A DNA stretch of 64,000 nt from Penaeicola halotolerans. GTDB taxonomy: Bacteria > Bacteroidota > Bacteroidia > Cytophagales > Cyclobacteriaceae. Both the position numbers and the translations under genes were made by a program. The stretch is taken from assembly GCF_016464625.1 (NCBI RefSeq), contig NZ_JAEAGO010000002.1, positions 186,001 through 250,000 on the forward strand. The letters run 5' to 3'. Positions 53,275-61,012 of this stretch are shown here, in pieces. Under the pieces are notes generated by a model. The model was not told where the DNA came from. It made no database searches and worked only from the letters and a program-made list of their open reading frames with translations. How positions within the stretch are numbered: position 1 is the stretch's first letter; the number at the start of each line of letters is the position of its first letter.

Positions 53275-54921
53275 CTACTTCCAGAAGTAAGTAGCCTGCA
53301 CTTGAAAGCTAAGATTTTGCTTGTCTATACCATCTACAAAATACTCTGCAGGATCATTGTAGAGTTCCCATTGGTAGTTGATCGCATTGGTAAAAAGTAT
53401 GTCTGCACTTAACAGTACTTGGCCAAGCTGTTTGCTCCCTCGAAGACCTATATTGAGGTCAACCCAGAATCTTCTAAAGTCTCTAGAGTCTTCAAAGGCA
53501 TAGTAGTAAAAGTCATTGTCATGCAATCGCCTCTCTATGGTAAGTCCTACTTGGTCTAAACCCTTAAACCAAGTGACTCCCAGAAACTGTGCATTGGCAC
53601 CGCCACCAATCCCAGCACCAAGGACTTCTCCCTTGTGTGTAAAGCCTTGCCTGATGTAGTTATCCACATACCAGCTATCTCCTGAGCGAATTTCTCCCCT
53701 AGTATTTTGTCCAAGGAAACTTGCTTCCATTTCTACTTTGACAAAGCTGTTATTTTTGACAGGGTAGATTTTAGCCACTCCGCCCGTAAATGCCCTATCA
53801 AGCGTAGGGTTTTCTATGAACTCTCTAAATGATCTACTAGGCCCTTTGGTGCCGTATGAAAGATAAAACTCTGCTTTGGCCTCTTGCAGTAGCCATCTCA
53901 TATACATGCTGCTCATCTGCTGAGAGCGAGGTCTATTGGTATTAGCGGCTACACCCGTAGACATGCTCCCATTGAAGAATGGGATGAGGTCTGCAGCGCC
54001 TCTGATCTCATCTGCATATAACTGTGTCAATTTATTGTAGCCAAGAGTCAAACCCTCGAGCCATTTAGGCTGATAAGCTAGGTTGATCCCTGAGACGTAG
54101 CGCCACTGATCACGCTTAGGCACATAGAGCTGGTAGCCTTGATTGGTCCTAGCAGTGTCGGGAGGCAGCTGATTAGAGTTTCCCAATTGACCTGCGATAA
54201 ACTGTCCTTCAAACCGTCCGATCTTAGTGAGAATAGGTTTTTCTGTCTGCGCACTAAAGTGTAAAAAGCCTTCCGCCTGATTACTCATGACAAGTGCGTT
54301 TCGTTTGGCTGGACCCCACCAAAGATTTTGGGTTGAAATCCCTAAAGAAATGTCATTATCAAAAGTGTACTTAAGTGCGGACTGACCAAGCAGCATTCTC
54401 AGTTCGGCTTGATTGCCAAATCGCTCGGGCTGATCTATTCTGTTCCAGTAGTAGTACCTCCTCTCCCAGATCACATCAAAGTGCTCTTCCGGAAAAGCAT
54501 CGTAGTTTTTGTTTTCATGAAAAACCAATTCAGGCATGAGTTGCAGGCTCCAGTTGCCTTTAGAAAGGTAAACGCCTCCAGTCAGGCTTTTTTGTAGCCC
54601 TCCATCTGCTCTAAAAGCGCCATCGTTGATGCTCGTAGGGAAATTGGTATTGAAGCTACTACGCATGCTCACTGGCAATAGTCTGATATCAAGCCATTTG
54701 TTAGACCACTTTTGCTCACTGAGAAAAGGCAACATGTCTGCTGGAAATGCCGAGATAGAAATTGGTCTTTGTATAAAGGAAAGTGTGCTATCTATTTGAC
54801 CTAATAGCTGATAATTTCTCCAATACTCTTCATATGCATGGAAACCAACGGGAAGTGTTTGAGCTTGGACTTGCGAAGTCAAGCAATAAAGGAAAGATAT
54901 GATCAGTAAGAATTTCTTCAT
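53275..54921 (-). CDS. Wzi-like capsule assembly outer-membrane protein
   Basis: This 548-residue protein has a signal peptide (ending QVQAQT) and a long series of amphipathic beta strands, as in the Wzi capsule-assembly family. SLGISTQNLWWGPAKRNALV (about residue 193) is the family's typical motif, followed by GFLHF. The final residues ATYFWK end in an aromatic-basic pattern fitting an outer-membrane barrel. Wzi organises polymer at the cell surface. It lies convergent to locus 2 and is a paralogue of the gene immediately upstream. Confidence 0.8.
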   Translation of the reverse strand: MKKFLLIISFLYCLTSQVQAQTLPVGFHAYEEYWRNYQLLGQIDSTLSFIQRPISISAFPADMLPFLSEQKWSNKWLDIRLLPVSMRSSFNTNFPTSINDGAFRADGGLQKSLTGGVYLSKGNWSLQLMPELVFHENKNYDAFPEEHFDVIWERRYYYWNRIDQPERFGNQAELRMLLGQSALKYTFDNDISLGISTQNLWWGPAKRNALVMSNQAEGFLHFSAQTEKPILTKIGRFEGQFIAGQLGNSNQLPPDTARTNQGYQLYVPKRDQWRYVSGINLAYQPKWLEGLTLGYNKLTQLYADEIRGAADLIPFFNGSMSTGVAANTNRPRSQQMSSMYMRWLLQEAKAEFYLSYGTKGPSRSFREFIENPTLDRAFTGGVAKIYPVKNNSFVKVEMEASFLGQNTRGEIRSGDSWYVDNYIRQGFTHKGEVLGAGIGGGANAQFLGVTWFKGLDQVGLTIERRLHDNDFYYYAFEDSRDFRRFWVDLNIGLRGSKQLGQVLLSADILFTNAINYQWELYNDPAEYFVDGIDKQNLSFQVQATYFWK

Positions 54922-56627
54922 CAGAATACGTAGCTAGCGCCCATGGTAAATTGTAAGTTGAATCGATCCTCGCCTACTCTGCGATTGGTGATTGGGTTTG
55001 GCTCAGACATGCGCCACTGATAGTTGAAACTCTGTATACCTCTCATAGATGCGTTCATGACTAAGCGGTCAAACTGCCAGCTGCCCATGAGGTTGATACT
55101 GAAGTCGGTCCAAGGCCTTCTAGCAGGATCATCTCCAAAGGCTCGATTGAAAAAGTCCTTTTGATTTTCTAGTCTTTGTACTTGAAGCCCTAGTTTGTTG
55201 ATTTTTCTCACCCAGGCGATTTCTACTGTCTCTACATTAGATCCTGGTCCCGAGCCGACTCCTAGTGGCTGACCATAGTGGGTAAAACCTCTGACTTGAT
55301 AGTGGGTATTCCAGCTGATGCCATAATTCTCTATGTACCGTGTGATCGTAGAGGGTGTCTCACTTGCTCGTGTGACTTCCGCTCGTATTTGGAGGAATTC
55401 GCTTGACTTGGGCAAAGGCACGAGTTTTTGAAATCCAAATAGGTAGGCACTCGCATGATCTGGCGACATGAAAAAGTCTCTCCAGTTGAGCGCATGATCT
55501 CTCCTGCCATACTCCATGTAGATTTCAGCATTTGACTTAGGAAATACCCAGCGTAGATTGACTGCTACTTGTTGGTCATTTCTTTGGTTGTCATACTCCA
55601 CGCTATTGCCTCCACTGAAGCCCACTCGCTCCTTTTGAAACGCCTCGAAGATAGGGAAGTAAGTTTGCCAGTCCCCACCGATGATGTCTTCGCTATAAAA
55701 CTGAAATGTTCTACTCAAACCAAGATAAAGCCCTTTGACCCATTTTGGATTATAGGAAATATTGATGCCATTGAGGTAGCGCCAGTCATCTGAGATCGTT
55801 CGAAAAAACTGATTGTTGATAGCCTCATCTTGCGTGGGCCCTTGATTAGAGCTTTCTAAACGTCCCATGATCAGCTGCCCTTCAAAATTCCCCAGAAATG
55901 TCTTGGCAGGCTTTCGTGTATTAAAAGTAAGGTGTTGAAAACCGGGCGCATTGTCACTGAAGATCAGTCCATTGAACTGTCCAGGACCCCAGGCGATATT
56001 TTCAGTGCTATAGCCTAGCGAAAATGCCCCAAAGTTTAGTCGTATGCTGCTTTGACCCAAAAAGAACTGTTGGTGAGCAGCTGTTCCGATGCGTTCGGGA
56101 TTGTCTCCGCTATTCCAGTAGATGAATCGGCTATTGATCACACTTGTACTAAAATTCGCAGATTCGAATCCATCAAAGGCTCGGTTTTGTGCAGTGACCC
56201 ACTCTGGTCTGAGTTGGATACTCAGTGGCCCCAACTTAGCATAAAATCCGGCCGAGAGCATTTGCTGAAAGCCTCTGTTTGGAATCATGGCGCGATCGCC
56301 CCAGCCATAAGGGTTTTTACTATTAAACTGCATTTGATATTCAGCTGGCAATAGCCCCAAAGCTATCTTTCCGCTGGCATTGCTTCTGTGCAAGGGGTAC
56401 TTTGAAGCACCGACAGGCTGCATCAACACCCCATAATAATATGTAGTATCGAGCGCTGCCTGTGGATCAAAGGGTCGCACCATGAAGCTTGGGTAAGTTC
56501 GTGTGGTATCTAGTAATTGCTGTCTTCTCAAGGCCTCTTCCCAGACAGGTGCGCCCACAGGAATCGTCTGTGCGAAAGTATGGCTACCTATCAAGCAGCA
56601 TAGCGCTATGAGGATTTTGACTTTCAT
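54921..56627 (-). CDS. Wzi-like capsule assembly outer-membrane protein (paralogue)
   Basis: This 568-residue protein has a signal peptide (ending SHTFAQ), then IPVGAPVWEEALRR, closely parallel to the LPVGFHAYEEYWRN start of its neighbour. The Wzi-type motif appears as SLGYSTENIAWGPGQFNGLI with GFQHLTF following. It ends FTMGASYVF, a good outer-membrane barrel C-terminus. Its TGA overlaps the ATG of the next gene by one base, and its own ATG lies in the ATGA overlap with the lipoprotein gene, so all three are one operon. The two copies may act on different polymers. Confidence 0.8.
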   Translation of the reverse strand: MKVKILIALCCLIGSHTFAQTIPVGAPVWEEALRRQQLLDTTRTYPSFMVRPFDPQAALDTTYYYGVLMQPVGASKYPLHRSNASGKIALGLLPAEYQMQFNSKNPYGWGDRAMIPNRGFQQMLSAGFYAKLGPLSIQLRPEWVTAQNRAFDGFESANFSTSVINSRFIYWNSGDNPERIGTAAHQQFFLGQSSIRLNFGAFSLGYSTENIAWGPGQFNGLIFSDNAPGFQHLTFNTRKPAKTFLGNFEGQLIMGRLESSNQGPTQDEAINNQFFRTISDDWRYLNGINISYNPKWVKGLYLGLSRTFQFYSEDIIGGDWQTYFPIFEAFQKERVGFSGGNSVEYDNQRNDQQVAVNLRWVFPKSNAEIYMEYGRRDHALNWRDFFMSPDHASAYLFGFQKLVPLPKSSEFLQIRAEVTRASETPSTITRYIENYGISWNTHYQVRGFTHYGQPLGVGSGPGSNVETVEIAWVRKINKLGLQVQRLENQKDFFNRAFGDDPARRPWTDFSINLMGSWQFDRLVMNASMRGIQSFNYQWRMSEPNPITNRRVGEDRFNLQFTMGASYVF

Positions 56628-57277
56628 GGGAGAATCGATATCCTAATGTTTCCTAAAGACCAACTTTCATCACATTTTGGATCAGGTGTGTTGGTTTGAA
56701 CTAGCTGATCACGGAGTACCAGCCTGAGATCATCTTTGGTATGCCGGATGATCCTTTTGATCGTATATAATGCTGTTCCGTTGTTATTTTGAGACAAGTG
56801 ACAAAAACCATTCAAAGCAGTGTTTTGACCTGTTCTGGGGTCATTGGGTGTAGGAAACGGATCTGGAAAAGACTGCTTGAAACAGTAGGTAGGTTCACAG
56901 GGTGTATTGGAAAAAGTCGTGTGCAGTACACTTGTATCATCTGCGATCATCTCCCATACATCTGGTCCATCTGGAGACTGAGCATTGCCATCCCAAGAGT
57001 CGTGTACGTAGAGATCTAGGGAGACTTCTACAAAACGATGTTTTGGCATGTCACTTAGTGAAAGCGTGATGGACTCATTGTTTAGCGTACCGAGCATTGC
57101 TTGGCCTCCAAATGAAATAATAGATGCGGTAGTACTGATATTGGATAAATCTCCCGCAGCAAAGTCAGATTGATAAACTATGACAGCCTCTTCTGCATCT
57201 AGTGCAGGAGTACATGCCGTAGCGAAGGCAATTAGTAGGCTTAATGCGGTAAAAACTTGTGATTTTATGAGTTTCAT
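56624..57277 (-). CDS. Lipoprotein of unknown function, first gene of the Wzi operon
   Basis: This 217-residue protein has a type II signal peptide with lipid Cys at residue 22 (LIAFATACTP). The mature part begins ALDAEEAVIVYQSDFAAGDLS and contains a beta-sandwich-like pattern (MPKHRFVEVSLDLYVHDSWDGN). Four further cysteines occur (in NTPCEPTYCF, GFCHLS and DPKCDES). The opening and the DSWDG element recall carbohydrate-binding sandwich domains, but no family can be named. A four-base ATGA overlap with the Wzi-like gene suggests a shared role at the cell surface. Confidence 0.7.
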   Translation of the reverse strand: MKLIKSQVFTALSLLIAFATACTPALDAEEAVIVYQSDFAAGDLSNISTTASIISFGGQAMLGTLNNESITLSLSDMPKHRFVEVSLDLYVHDSWDGNAQSPDGPDVWEMIADDTSVLHTTFSNTPCEPTYCFKQSFPDPFPTPNDPRTGQNTALNGFCHLSQNNNGTALYTIKRIIRHTKDDLRLVLRDQLVQTNTPDPKCDESWSLGNIRISILP

Positions 57278-57437
57278 TGATAGGCAAATATACGCTGTTT
57301 AGGCATATGAGCGATTTACTAAGTGTGATTTCTTTTGATTTTGAGGAGGGATTGGTTGGGTTGATAGACCCGTCATTTCGGAGATACCGTTTTTTGTACT
57401 GGATTGATAAAAGTTGATGTGAGGCAAACCTTCCTTT

Positions 57438-57535
57438 GTCATCCTACCAAAAGTGGCAGGCAGGGGCGAGCCACAAGCGAAGCCATCCAGTCAGTAAGCT
57501 TCTGGATTGCTTCGGGTCAAGCCCTCGCAAGGACG
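57438..57535. repeat. Imperfect palindromic intergenic element
   Basis: CGAAGCCATCCAG and CTGGATTGCTTCG face each other across a short loop. Outer flanks GTCATCC...GGGGCGAG and CTCGCAAGGACG continue the imperfect symmetry over about 98 bases. Similar elements containing GCAATCC and CGCAAGGAC are commonly dispersed in bacterial intergenic regions. It resembles a small palindromic or MITE-like repeat. Confidence 0.5.
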
Positions 57536-57640
57536 CTATCCATCATACTGCAAGAAATAAAATGTTGCAGTTGGTAGGACAAAACAGGCATGGAATTAAA
57601 AATGGTATGAGTTAGCATCTATAGGATACCTAAAATGAAA

Positions 57641-57665
57641 AGAGACGCCCTGATAGGTCGTCTCT
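57641..57665 (-). terminator. Hairpin, possible minus-strand terminator
   Basis: AGAGACG and CGTCTCT form a 7-bp stem. On the minus strand it is followed by TTTTC and a T-rich stretch. It is far (about 600 bases) from the nearest minus-strand gene end, so function is uncertain. Confidence 0.3.
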
Positions 57666-57984
57666 ATGTGGGGTGGTGCAGGTGAGCGATCATTATAATT
57701 TCATAAATTATTGATATACAATTAATTGCATATTTTCTACCAGCTATTTAGGTGGATTTGTGTGTCACTATTGCGTAGGGTTTGTTGGCGGTGCTGATTG
57801 GGTGCTAGGAGGATGATTGAGGAGTTCTTGTAAGCGGGTTCTCTGGTTGCTGTAGGGGATCAAACAGGTAATTATGTAATGGTCGGGCGGTACTCAATGA
57901 GTACTTTACGGGTAAGCCCTAAGTACAGGACGGCTAAAAACTACCTAAAACTTACCTATACATGCAGGATAACTCAGGGAAGAC

Positions 57985-58050
57985 TTGGAGTTGAATTGGT
58001 GTTGGATTGGAGATGAGTTGGTGTTCCTTTGGAGTTGCATTGGTGTTGCT
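57985..58050. repeat. Three tandem 22-bp repeats
   Basis: The copies at 57985-58006, 58007-58028 and 58029-58050 share the pattern TTGGAGnTGnnTTGGTGTT followed by three variable bases. The array is non-coding and could vary in copy number. Confidence 0.8.
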
Positions 58051-58227
58051 CTTAAAAAAAACACCCTTTTGCCTCGTGGTAAAAATTCACTGTCCGCTTG
58101 CGTTTGACAATGTGAGGCTGAAGTCAAAGTTTCATAAAATCAGAGGTACACTTCCGTTGAAATGACTATATGAACTACGAGAGATTCTCTCTAAAAGTTG
58201 TGAAAATTTGAGGAAAGTTTGGTTTAG

Positions 58228-58257
58228 CACTGAACCGCCAATTTCTTGTAGGTGCTG
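58228..58257 (-). repeat. Cassette-end motif, copy A
   Basis: This 30-base segment, just downstream of the DUF4287/DUF5655 gene, matches 58901-58930 at 23 of 30 ungapped positions by my count. On the minus strand it reads CAGCACCTACAAG then AATTGGCGGTTCAGTG, preceded by CCGCTAA. Both copies sit at the 3' end of a minus-strand gene, the position of the attC-like site in a cassette. Confidence 0.5.
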
Positions 58258-58275
58258 TTAGCGGTAGAGGTTACT

Positions 58276-58827
58276 TCATCCTGCATTGTCATAAGCCTTC
58301 CTCATCCATTCAATCACTTCTTTGTCAATGTCTTTAATATCAGTAAGGATTATCTTATGAGAACACATTGCATTTGGTTTTTCGGGTTCTAGTTTCCCTT
58401 GTGGCTCTTGTCCTTTAAGATTAATTCCAATTTCAAAACGTGTCTTTGTTGCTGGATTCAAAGTCGCAAATTGTTTTTTCCGTCTCACACTCACATAGGA
58501 ATTTTTCGGTGCGATTTCAAAGTCTTCCCCAAAAGACTGTATTTCGGAAATTAGTTTCTCGTAAATGGGTTTAAAATGTTCTTTCCCTTGATACTGGTTT
58601 ATTATCAATTCATTTTGATTTTTTGCTGAACCTGCATCGGATTCGTTTACTTTGTGTGCAACAAGATTTGCAAATCCGTGTGTGAACTCGTATTGTTCTT
58701 TGAGAAATTTTACCATTTCTCCGTGTTTAGTAAATTTTTGAGATTTTACGATTTCAACCCATTGTTCTAAAGACTTACCTGTATTTTTATGCAGGTTGTC
58801 TATCATTGTTTGCGTTGCTTTATCCAT
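58276..58827 (-). CDS. DUF4287 and DUF5655 domain protein
   Basis: This 183-residue cytoplasmic protein has an N-terminal DUF4287-like domain (MIDNLHKNTGKSLEQWVEIV, then FLKEQYEFTHGFANLVAH, about residues 8-60). The C-terminal DUF5655-like domain has HFKPIYEKLISEIQSFG, APKNSYVSVRRKKQFATLNP and a final EVIEWMRKAYDNAG. These domains are found in small stand-alone bacterial proteins of unknown biochemical role. It lies alone between two copies of the cassette-end motif. Confidence 0.8.
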   Translation of the reverse strand: MDKATQTMIDNLHKNTGKSLEQWVEIVKSQKFTKHGEMVKFLKEQYEFTHGFANLVAHKVNESDAGSAKNQNELIINQYQGKEHFKPIYEKLISEIQSFGEDFEIAPKNSYVSVRRKKQFATLNPATKTRFEIGINLKGQEPQGKLEPEKPNAMCSHKIILTDIKDIDKEVIEWMRKAYDNAG

Positions 58828-58875
58828 ACCTTTGTTTTTAAAAATCTATTATTGAAGATCCGCATATACAGGATT

Positions 58876-58896
58876 AATCAAGCACAAAGCTTGATT
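58876..58896 (-). repeat. Perfect hairpin between two cassette genes
   Basis: AATCAAGC and GCTTGATT form an 8-bp stem with an ACAAA loop. It lies directly after the stop codon of the minus-strand gene ending at 58896 and may end its transcript, though no T-run follows. Confidence 0.4.
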
Positions 58897-59375
58897 TAAC
58901 TACTGAACGGCCACTTTTGGGTAGGTGATGATGTGCCCAGTTTTTCTTTTATTTTTTTAAAATTATCTTTTACCCGAATTCTGTCCTCATACTTAGTGTA
59001 GTCTTCGATGTTGATATCAAGTTTTTGTTCAGACGTCCTTATTTCAATTACGTCCAGTCGAATATCAATGGATTCAATATTGCTCAAATGGATAGTCGTG
59101 AGGTTATACTTTCTCGATTTAAAAGAGATTTCATTTTCTTTCCATTCAATAAATTGCCCACCCCATTTTTTTGCTGCACTTCGATATTGGAAAAACAGTC
59201 CTATAGGAATAAGAGTCAGTAGGAAGTCAGCCATTTTACCTCCACCATCCAAGATGTCTGGGGTAAATGCAACTTTGAAAACTGCCAGTAATAGTGTAAT
59301 TATCGCACCCCATTTGAAAAACTTTATGTTTTTTTCAAAGCGATAGTTCTCTATTCTGTCTTCTAGCATATTCAT
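58896..59375 (-). CDS. Small membrane protein with PH-like C-terminal region
   Basis: This 159-residue protein has two membrane helices (about 22-38, WGAIITLLLAVFKVAF, and 48-64, ADFLLTLIPIGLFFQ). A cytoplasmic beta-rich region (WKENEISFKSRKYNLTTIHLSNIESIDIRLDVIEIRT) of bacterial PH-like type follows. No specific family is certain. ATG 59375 is preferred over the TTG two codons upstream. The last ten or so codons are formed by a copy of the cassette-end motif (58901-58930), so the original C-terminus may have been altered by the element. Confidence 0.6.
   Translation of the reverse strand: MNMLEDRIENYRFEKNIKFFKWGAIITLLLAVFKVAFTPDILDGGGKMADFLLTLIPIGLFFQYRSAAKKWGGQFIEWKENEISFKSRKYNLTTIHLSNIESIDIRLDVIEIRTSEQKLDINIEDYTKYEDRIRVKDNFKKIKEKLGTSSPTQKWPFSS
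58901..58930 (-). repeat. Cassette-end motif, copy B (inside a gene end)
   Basis: This is the homologue of 58228-58257. It supplies the final codons of the small membrane protein gene (TQKWPFSS). Conservation between two non-homologous gene ends shows that this is a repeated DNA element. Confidence 0.5.
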
Positions 59376-59386
59376 TTTCAAATTGG

Positions 59387-59440
59387 GCTACAATAGTTTG
59401 GCTAAACTGCGTTTTAATGCAGTTTAGGTCTTATTGTAGC
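59387..59440. repeat. 54-bp attC-like palindrome
   Basis: The outer arms GCTACAATA (59387-59395) and TATTGTAGC (59432-59440) and inner arms CTAAACTGC (59402-59410) and GCAGTTTAG (59419-59427) are perfectly complementary, separated by short unpaired bases and a GTTTTAAT loop. Two nested arm pairs with internal bulges are the layout of integron attC sites. It fills the gap between hipT and the next gene. Confidence 0.6.
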
Positions 59441-59445
59441 TAGTT

Positions 59446-60405
59446 TTAAAGTTCTATCTGTGCTGCTTTATTATCAAGAAGTGATTTGTATTCTTCTTTC
59501 ATTGAATCATTTAAGAAACTACTTTCAATGAATTTGTTCCATTTCGGAATTAGTTTTTTATACTTTTTGAATATGTTGTCTATAACCTTTGAGTCCAAAC
59601 CAGCACCCTTCATGGCAATTTCAAAATCTTTCTTTTTGATCTCTTTTTTCTTCCCATTTAAGTTCAAAGCAAGATCTTCATCATCTCCTTCGACTACTAA
59701 TTCTGTGGCAACTAGATCATAAGCAGGGCATAGGCCATATTCTGAATTCCTTTTCAGTAAAGAGAAATTTTTAAGGTGCATATCGTTGTTTCCGGTTAAA
59801 AAACTAAATAGCACTAATTCAAAGAAATCCGTAACATCCAAACCTGGATTTGTGGCATGCTTTTTTATGGCCTTTGCTATTTGCTCATACGAGCCTTTGT
59901 ACTTGTGCTCCGTCATTCGTTCAGTTATTTGGCACATGTCCTCCATATGAAGCTTGTTTCCTTTTTCCCGGTCGATTCTTTTTGTTATATAAGCTAACTC
60001 TCCAGATTTCAGTCTGATAAGTGAATGCTCTACGGTTTTTAATTTACTGACTTCAGCCAAGTGCATTGTCAAATCTTCGATTTCTGGTAAACTTGAGTAT
60101 GTTTTTGTTTGGGGCTTTAAAATATATTCACCCCAAAGACCTACAATTGTAAATCGCTCAGGTTCTGATGAATTTTCCAATAGTCCAAGGGATAGTTTAG
60201 GTTGAACACCTGTAACCGTTTTTTTACTTTTGATTACTTGTTCAGCTAACTCTAGGATTTGGTCTTCTGTAAAATTCAATTCTGGAGGATTAATTTTACC
60301 AAAGAATTTCTTACTGCATTTTTGATGATAACCTTTTATGCCTGCCTCAGTAGTTAATTCTTCTAAACCTATTTCTTTATAGCAATAAAGACATTTATTC
60401 TCCAT
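59446..60405 (-). CDS. hipT: HipT-like serine/threonine kinase toxin
   Basis: This 319-residue HipA-family kinase lacks the N-subdomain 1, which is encoded separately upstream, as in HipBST systems. A small Cys/His set (C5, C8, H27, C30) opens the protein. The Gly-rich loop is TVTGVQPKLS (63-72), with ATP-binding K97 (YILKPQ), EDMCQ near 155, catalytic D208 in GNNDMHLKNF and metal-binding D230 in AYDLV. E. coli HipT phosphorylates TrpS and HipA phosphorylates GltX; the target here is unknown. It overlaps hipS by 11 bases. Thr63 and Thr65 occupy the loop positions where Ser is autophosphorylated in described homologues. Confidence 0.88.
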   Translation of the reverse strand: MENKCLYCYKEIGLEELTTEAGIKGYHQKCSKKFFGKINPPELNFTEDQILELAEQVIKSKKTVTGVQPKLSLGLLENSSEPERFTIVGLWGEYILKPQTKTYSSLPEIEDLTMHLAEVSKLKTVEHSLIRLKSGELAYITKRIDREKGNKLHMEDMCQITERMTEHKYKGSYEQIAKAIKKHATNPGLDVTDFFELVLFSFLTGNNDMHLKNFSLLKRNSEYGLCPAYDLVATELVVEGDDEDLALNLNGKKKEIKKKDFEIAMKGAGLDSKVIDNIFKKYKKLIPKWNKFIESSFLNDSMKEEYKSLLDNKAAQIEL

Positions 60406-60724
60406 CTTCTTCCTGTGGTTGTATTGATACTGCCCCTATGCAATCATGACAAGTTTTTAGTAATATACTCATCCTATCCCGTGGATCTAGTTTCCAGTTT
60501 TTTTGTGCGATATCTAATAACCATCCTTCTGGAATTAAACCATCAAAAAACGGGAATAGCATTTTACTTTCATATCGATCACTTGTAAGTGGAAACGTCA
60601 CGCTTATTGCTTCTGAGTTCAGTTGGTCCAGATATGATTTTTCGTATTGAAAATGATAGCCATCTTCATCTTCCGTTAATTTTCCGGCCAGTTTGTTATG
60701 CATGTAAACTTTAGCGGTCTTCAT
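60395..60724 (-). CDS. hipS: HipS-like antitoxin (HipA N-terminal subdomain 1)
   Basis: This 109-residue protein corresponds to the Couple_hipA subdomain: KVYMHNKLAGKLTEDEDGYHFQYEKSYL, then AISVTFPLTSDRYESKMLFPFFDGLIPEGWLLD and a final MSILLKTCHDCIGAVSIQP. In E. coli HipBST, this stand-alone domain is the antitoxin that neutralises HipT. ATG 60724 gives the natural domain start; an upstream in-frame extension runs through hipB and is not used. It overlaps hipB by 14 bases and hipT by 11, so the three are co-translated. Confidence 0.88.
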   Translation of the reverse strand: MKTAKVYMHNKLAGKLTEDEDGYHFQYEKSYLDQLNSEAISVTFPLTSDRYESKMLFPFFDGLIPEGWLLDIAQKNWKLDPRDRMSILLKTCHDCIGAVSIQPQEEDGE

Positions 60725-60923
60725 TTCTATCTGTTGGTATAGGTCCAAGTTCGTGGCCAAATAATGATAAGACCTGATTGACCTTATCAATCATTAATGA
60801 TTTCTTTCCTTGTTCTAAGTCGCGCACAAATCGTAGTCCAACGCCTGCTTTAAACGATAGGTCTTCCTGTGTTAATCCGAGTTTTTTACGTCTTTCTTTT
60901 ACAAATTGGCTTAGCTTTTCCAT
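60711..60923 (-). CDS. hipB: HipB-like XRE-family DNA-binding protein
   Basis: This 70-residue helix-turn-helix protein (KLSQFVKERRKKLGLTQEDLSFKAGVGLRFVRDLEQGKKSLMIDKVNQVLSLFG) has the Cro/C1-type fold of HipB. The short tail is ELGPIPTDRNEDR. ATG 60923 is chosen over an in-frame ATG 19 codons upstream because that extension would overlap the operators and adds non-conserved residues. It should autorepress the operon through the three TATACCC-n4-GGGTATA palindromes just upstream. Confidence 0.9.
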   Translation of the reverse strand: MEKLSQFVKERRKKLGLTQEDLSFKAGVGLRFVRDLEQGKKSLMIDKVNQVLSLFGHELGPIPTDRNEDR

Positions 60924-60931
60924 AATAACTT

Positions 60932-60949
60932 TATACCCTTTCGGGTATA
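60932..60949. promoter_or_regulatory. HipB operator 1
   Basis: The perfect palindrome TATACCC-TTTC-GGGTATA (18 bp) begins eight bases upstream of the hipB ATG. It overlaps the likely transcription start and ribosome entry site. The form resembles the E. coli HipB operator (TATCC-n8-GGATA) with a shorter spacer. Confidence 0.85.
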
Positions 60950-60955
60950 AATATA
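60948..60955 (-). promoter_or_regulatory. Candidate -7 box of the hipBST operon
   Basis: The minus strand reads TATATTTA, matching TAnnTTTG at all but the last position. It lies between operators 1 and 2, so transcription would begin inside operator 1 and repressor binding would block it. No good -33 box is visible. Confidence 0.4.
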
Positions 60956-60971
60956 GGGATAAAACGGAAAA

Positions 60972-60989
60972 TATACCCAATCGGGTATA
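60972..60989. promoter_or_regulatory. HipB operator 2
   Basis: TATACCC-AATC-GGGTATA has the same arms as operator 1, with its start 40 bp further upstream. Confidence 0.85.
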
Positions 60990-61012
60990 GAAATATGCGA
61001 TTCAGTATAAAA

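Larger units (their letters stand above)
57278..58275. other. Gene-poor 1-kb region with repeats
   Basis: No convincing gene is visible here. The region contains a palindromic intergenic element (57438-57535), a hairpin (57641-57665), three exact-length 22-bp tandem repeats (57985-58050) and the first copy of a motif shared with the end of a downstream gene (58228-58257). A 60-codon open frame over the tandem repeats has no protein-like features. The stretch marks the border between locus 2 and the accessory region. Confidence 0.65.

Noticed and set aside
57945-58127. 60-codon minus-strand open frame over the 22-bp repeats
   Set aside because: It is a product of the tandem repeat sequence and has no protein-like features.
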